The translations under genes and the position numbers were made by a program. 44,876 bases of DNA, taken from contig JAKOWL010000210.1 in assembly GCA_029781535.1 (NCBI GenBank), positions 1 to 44,876 of the forward strand, read 5' to 3'. The notes beneath the pieces are model-generated. The model searched no databases. It saw only the letters and a program-made list of their open reading frames with translations, and was not told where the DNA came from. This DNA is from Pseudomonadota bacterium (lineage in GTDB: Bacteria; Pseudomonadota; Gammaproteobacteria; Burkholderiales; Methylophilaceae). Shown here piece after piece: positions 42,281 through 44,876 of the stretch (position 1 is the stretch's first letter; every line of letters starts with the position of its first letter).

Positions 42281-43096
42281 TTAGATTAATGTAGCTAAGT
42301 AATTAAGCGCGGGCATGCTTGATCTGAGCCCATGGTAAAAGCAAGACTTCCAAGAATTAGGGGTATGTTGTTGTGTTTGATCTACCAACTCCAAACGCTC
42401 TAACTCGAGAGCAATCTTATTGATATCCCTATCATTACCAATAATAATGCTAGGACTGTTTACTAAACTACCCCAAAGATTAGCAACATATTCCATAAAT
42501 CCGGATGGTATGACGATATTTTGAATGTGCCAATCAACCATATCCTTTTCACCCCCAGTCAGATTGTAAGATACCGGTCGAATGTTAGGAGCTCGCCAAT
42601 CTCCGCTGATATTAACTGTCATTATGCGCTGACCAGCAATTTTGTCGTAATAGCAATGAATTGGTCGCTGTCTGGAATTAACTCCTTTGTAAGCAGTCTG
42701 TCGCGGGACATTACATTGATAACACGCAGGCACAAGATTTCTTGAAAAAAAAGAAAATTCATAATATAAGGATTTAGGAAGATAATGGTCTAATGTGCCT
42801 AGGGCATCCCTGCCACACATAGGACATGCACCTACCATCTCACGTCTTTGCTTAGAAATAAAACTTAAAGCAACAGGCTCTTTTGTGTATAGATATTTGA
42901 AATCATCTTTCAAGGCGGCCAAAGAAGTAGCTGTATTAATCTTCCATGGGTTTCCTTTAGCCCTTAGGTATTCTTTGTATCTACTTTTTACCACAGGTAT
43001 TTGTGCAGTAACAGCTATAGCTGAAGCTGCTGTAGATGCCCTCAAGTTTTCAAGGTTTGATAAATCTTTAACCTTAGGTTTTGTGAGATATCTCAT
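42281..43096 (-). CDS. HNH nuclease, Septu PtuB-like
   Basis: 271 residues. The N-terminal 85 residues are helical. The HNH/treble-clef core is CPMCG (C91, C94), LDHYLPKS (D103, H104), the N120 region FSRNLVPACYQCN (C125, C128, N129): two zinc-binding CxxC pairs around the catalytic DH and Asn. A C-terminal region of about 130 residues has no recognised motif. The ATPase gene upstream overlaps by 4 bp (ATGA), the layout of PtuA-PtuB and other ATPase-HNH defence pairs. A DNA or RNA nuclease activated by phage is likely; the target is unknown. Confidence 0.8.
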   Translation of the reverse strand: MRYLTKPKVKDLSNLENLRASTAASAIAVTAQIPVVKSRYKEYLRAKGNPWKINTATSLAALKDDFKYLYTKEPVALSFISKQRREMVGACPMCGRDALGTLDHYLPKSLYYEFSFFSRNLVPACYQCNVPRQTAYKGVNSRQRPIHCYYDKIAGQRIMTVNISGDWRAPNIRPVSYNLTGGEKDMVDWHIQNIVIPSGFMEYVANLWGSLVNSPSIIIGNDRDINKIALELERLELVDQTQQHTPNSWKSCFYHGLRSSMPALNYLATLI

Positions 43097-44727
43097 TCAA
43101 AAGCCCTTATTTTTCGGATTTTCATAAGAGCCTCTACACTCATTTCACATCCATACTTATCAAGTAGACTTTCAAAAGAGTTGCTATCATCAACAATTTC
43201 AAGGATTTCTTGCATTAAATGGTCTGGCAATTCATCTCCAAACACCTCCGTCGATATTGAGGATACGTTCGCACCTAAGGTCTGCAAACGAGGCTTTAAT
43301 ACTCTAGTTACGCCAGATTCTGGGTCAAAATCTAAAACATGAACTTGTTCAGACTGCACCTCTCTGACAACGAATGGAGAATGTGTAGCTATTATTGCTA
43401 TAGACTTAGTTGCCTTTAATATTTGATTTAAAAGCCTCATAAACTGAGAAATTAGATTGGGGTGGAGAAAATTCTCAGGCTCATCTATCAAAAATACTGA
43501 TGCAGGACCGGCGTTAGCCAAAGCATTTAAAGAGAACTGCAAAAAGGCGTGTTGTCCGGTACTTAATTTTCTCGGCTTATGATCAGCATCTAGATAAATT
43601 AAATTGCGAGAAAAATCTACTCCGGAAATTCTTTGAAGCTTAATCTGCTCTCCACCTGCTCTCATCCATTTACTCAGTGAAAGGTATTTTCTTCCTTTGC
43701 TATCAGCATAAGCATCTTCTGAATCATTTTTCATAGGAACATAAACGGTTAAATGCCCTAGTTCCTGCTCTAGAATATCTTTATATAAAAACAAAAAAGG
43801 GCGCCCATGATCATCGAAGGTTCTTGCTATATCTACCAAAAGCCTTGCGAAACCATCTCTATGTTGGATACGTTCTATTTTTGGATTAAATGTAAATTGT
43901 CGAACAGCAGCAGATCGAATATTTTTATTTTTTCGCTTTCTTAATTTTTTATGACCAACATGGCTAAATGCCAACACTTGATTAAAACTTAAGTCACGAG
44001 ATATTTGAGCATATTTAACATCAGAACCGGCAAATGCACCTGCTAACTTCCTCAAAGATTCAGTTTTACCAAGACCATTTTTACCGACTATAACTGCTAT
44101 TCGTCCTCTAAGATGATTTGAACTGTCAAAGTTAAAATTAAATTCAAACTTTGGCCCTTCCCCAACCAACTTAACATTAAAGTTTTTTTGCACATCATCT
44201 TCGTACCAATCATTACTATCTAAGACATCAGCCCCTCTTCTATAGGCAAAGTAGGATTCACTTGCCCGCGTCATTGCCTCAGTAAAGACTTCCGATTCAA
44301 AAAAATCCTCCCATCCTGAAATCTTTTTTTGCTGTGATGCCAACACTGAAACATCATTCAACGACTCTAATAATTTCTTACTATTATCAGAACCAATTAA
44401 ATTACGCATCAAGCTATATTGTTGGCTCTCGAACAATAACAAAGCGTACGGTAGACCAATTCTCTTAAATGGAATTAGTTCCAGCTCATTTTTTTTCAGC
44501 TCTTTAAATAGCTCTCTGATGTATTGAGTAGTATCTAATTTATCTTTAATTGCTAAATATGCGGGCAACCATGAAATTTCTTGAGAGTTCTCAGAGACAA
44601 CCCCTACTTCAATCCTAACCCTAAAGCCAAAGTCATTCCATCTATCACTACTAGGTACTATTATTATTTCTGTACCCAGAGGTAGGTACTGATATTTTTT
44701 ACTTAGGCTTAAATAAATATTTTCCAT
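43093..44727 (-). CDS. ABC-type/SMC-like ATPase, Septu PtuA-like, with long N-terminal extension
   Basis: 544 residues. ATPase motifs: Walker A VGKNGLGKT (about 214-222), ABC signature LSTGQ (388-392), Walker B VFLIDEPEN (411-419) and H-loop ATHSP (447-451), as in AAA_15/AAA_21 ATPases of Septu, OLD and retron effectors. There is no TOPRIM domain after the ATPase, so it is not an OLD/GajA nuclease. About 200 residues precede Walker A, unusual since the P-loop of PtuA/OLD-type proteins lies near the N-terminus; this part (for example WLPAYLAIKDKLDTTQYIRELFKELKKNELELI) is unrecognised. It should act with the HNH protein whose start it overlaps by 4 bp. The 149 bp upstream to the window edge are AT-rich with no gene. 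Confidence 0.8.
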   Translation of the reverse strand: MENIYLSLSKKYQYLPLGTEIIIVPSSDRWNDFGFRVRIEVGVVSENSQEISWLPAYLAIKDKLDTTQYIRELFKELKKNELELIPFKRIGLPYALLLFESQQYSLMRNLIGSDNSKKLLESLNDVSVLASQQKKISGWEDFFESEVFTEAMTRASESYFAYRRGADVLDSNDWYEDDVQKNFNVKLVGEGPKFEFNFNFDSSNHLRGRIAVIVGKNGLGKTESLRKLAGAFAGSDVKYAQISRDLSFNQVLAFSHVGHKKLRKRKNKNIRSAAVRQFTFNPKIERIQHRDGFARLLVDIARTFDDHGRPFLFLYKDILEQELGHLTVYVPMKNDSEDAYADSKGRKYLSLSKWMRAGGEQIKLQRISGVDFSRNLIYLDADHKPRKLSTGQHAFLQFSLNALANAGPASVFLIDEPENFLHPNLISQFMRLLNQILKATKSIAIIATHSPFVVREVQSEQVHVLDFDPESGVTRVLKPRLQTLGANVSSISTEVFGDELPDHLMQEILEIVDDSNSFESLLDKYGCEMSVEALMKIRKIRAFE

Positions 44728-44876
44728 ATTTTTATTTAAATTAGTTTGTTCTCTTTATAGCCTAAATATCCAATAATTAAAACCGTCTACATAAGAAATC
44801 TCAATTGTAAATTTGGCGCAATAAAAGCCGAACTAACGCTTTTTTTATTTAGGCCATGTAAAAAATATTCTTGAAC

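Larger units (their letters stand above)
33179..44876. mobile_element. tRNA-Met-linked genomic/defence island (right end outside window)
   Basis: Directly after tRNA-Met come a P4-type integrase, an AlpA-like regulator, two unrecognised genes, hsdM-hsdS-hsdR and a two-gene ATPase/HNH module. The Septu-like part is visibly more AT-rich than the core genes. No copy of the tRNA 3' end (for example CCCTCTTTCACCACCA) occurs later in the window, so the right attachment site is not seen. Confidence 0.75.

Noticed and set aside
43093-44727. OLD-family or Gabija GajA nuclease
   Set aside because: No TOPRIM domain follows the ATPase; the protein ends about 90 residues after the H-loop, and the nuclease is a separate HNH protein.
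33179-44876. Right attachment site of the island inside the window
   Set aside because: I found no second copy of the tRNA-Met 3' sequence downstream of the integrase.

Overview
The window looks like a chromosomal segment of a betaproteobacterium, probably in the Nitrosomonadales/Methylophilaceae neighbourhood. This placement is an inference from gene content and order: a CIRCE-preceded rpoH; DUF971-ubiE-ubiJ-ubiB; TPR-lolB-ispE-tRNA-Gln-prs-rplY-pth-ychF; and multihaem cytochromes of the kind known from neutrophilic iron oxidisers and relatives. No 16S or other decisive marker is present.

Region 1 (1-8716) is an electron-transfer locus. On the minus strand lie a 3'-truncated secreted multihaem cytochrome c (13 CxxCH visible), a 27-CxxCH multihaem cytochrome c, and a five-helix membrane protein with cytochrome-b-like histidines. 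Divergently, on the plus strand, lie a membrane-anchored ferredoxin/FAD/NAD(P) oxidoreductase, a DUF6502 protein with a helix-turn-helix-like segment, a secreted DUF5666 protein with GGTGQQ and EKPEKI repeats, and a predicted outer-membrane beta-barrel. Three similar 23-bp palindromic sites (1143-1165, 4148-4170, 5581-5603) precede three of the transcription units and suggest a common regulon, possibly run by the DUF6502 protein. Together the parts could form a NAD(P)H/quinone-to-cell-surface electron conduit. Direction and substrate cannot be read from the sequence.

Region 2 (8782-33178) is mostly core genome. It holds a Mg2+ P-type ATPase with a beta-CASP MBL hydrolase; rpoH under a CIRCE element; a bacterial dynamin-like GTPase; the ubiquinone genes ubiE-ubiJ-ubiB; a DUF2147 protein; a sodium:solute symporter; a five-gene operon of a GldA/F/G-type ABC system, DUF4340 and mutM; then the TPR-lolB-ispE-tRNA-Gln and prs-rplY-pth-ychF block, ending at tRNA-Met(CAU) with a perfect consensus promoter.

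Region 3 (33179-44876) is a genomic island entered through a P4-type integrase next to tRNA-Met. It carries an AlpA-like regulator, two unrecognised small genes, a complete type I restriction-modification system (hsdM-hsdS-hsdR) and, convergent to it, a two-gene ATPase + HNH nuclease module. That pair resembles Septu (PtuA/PtuB), but the ATPase has a long extra N-terminal region. The right end of the island is not in the window.
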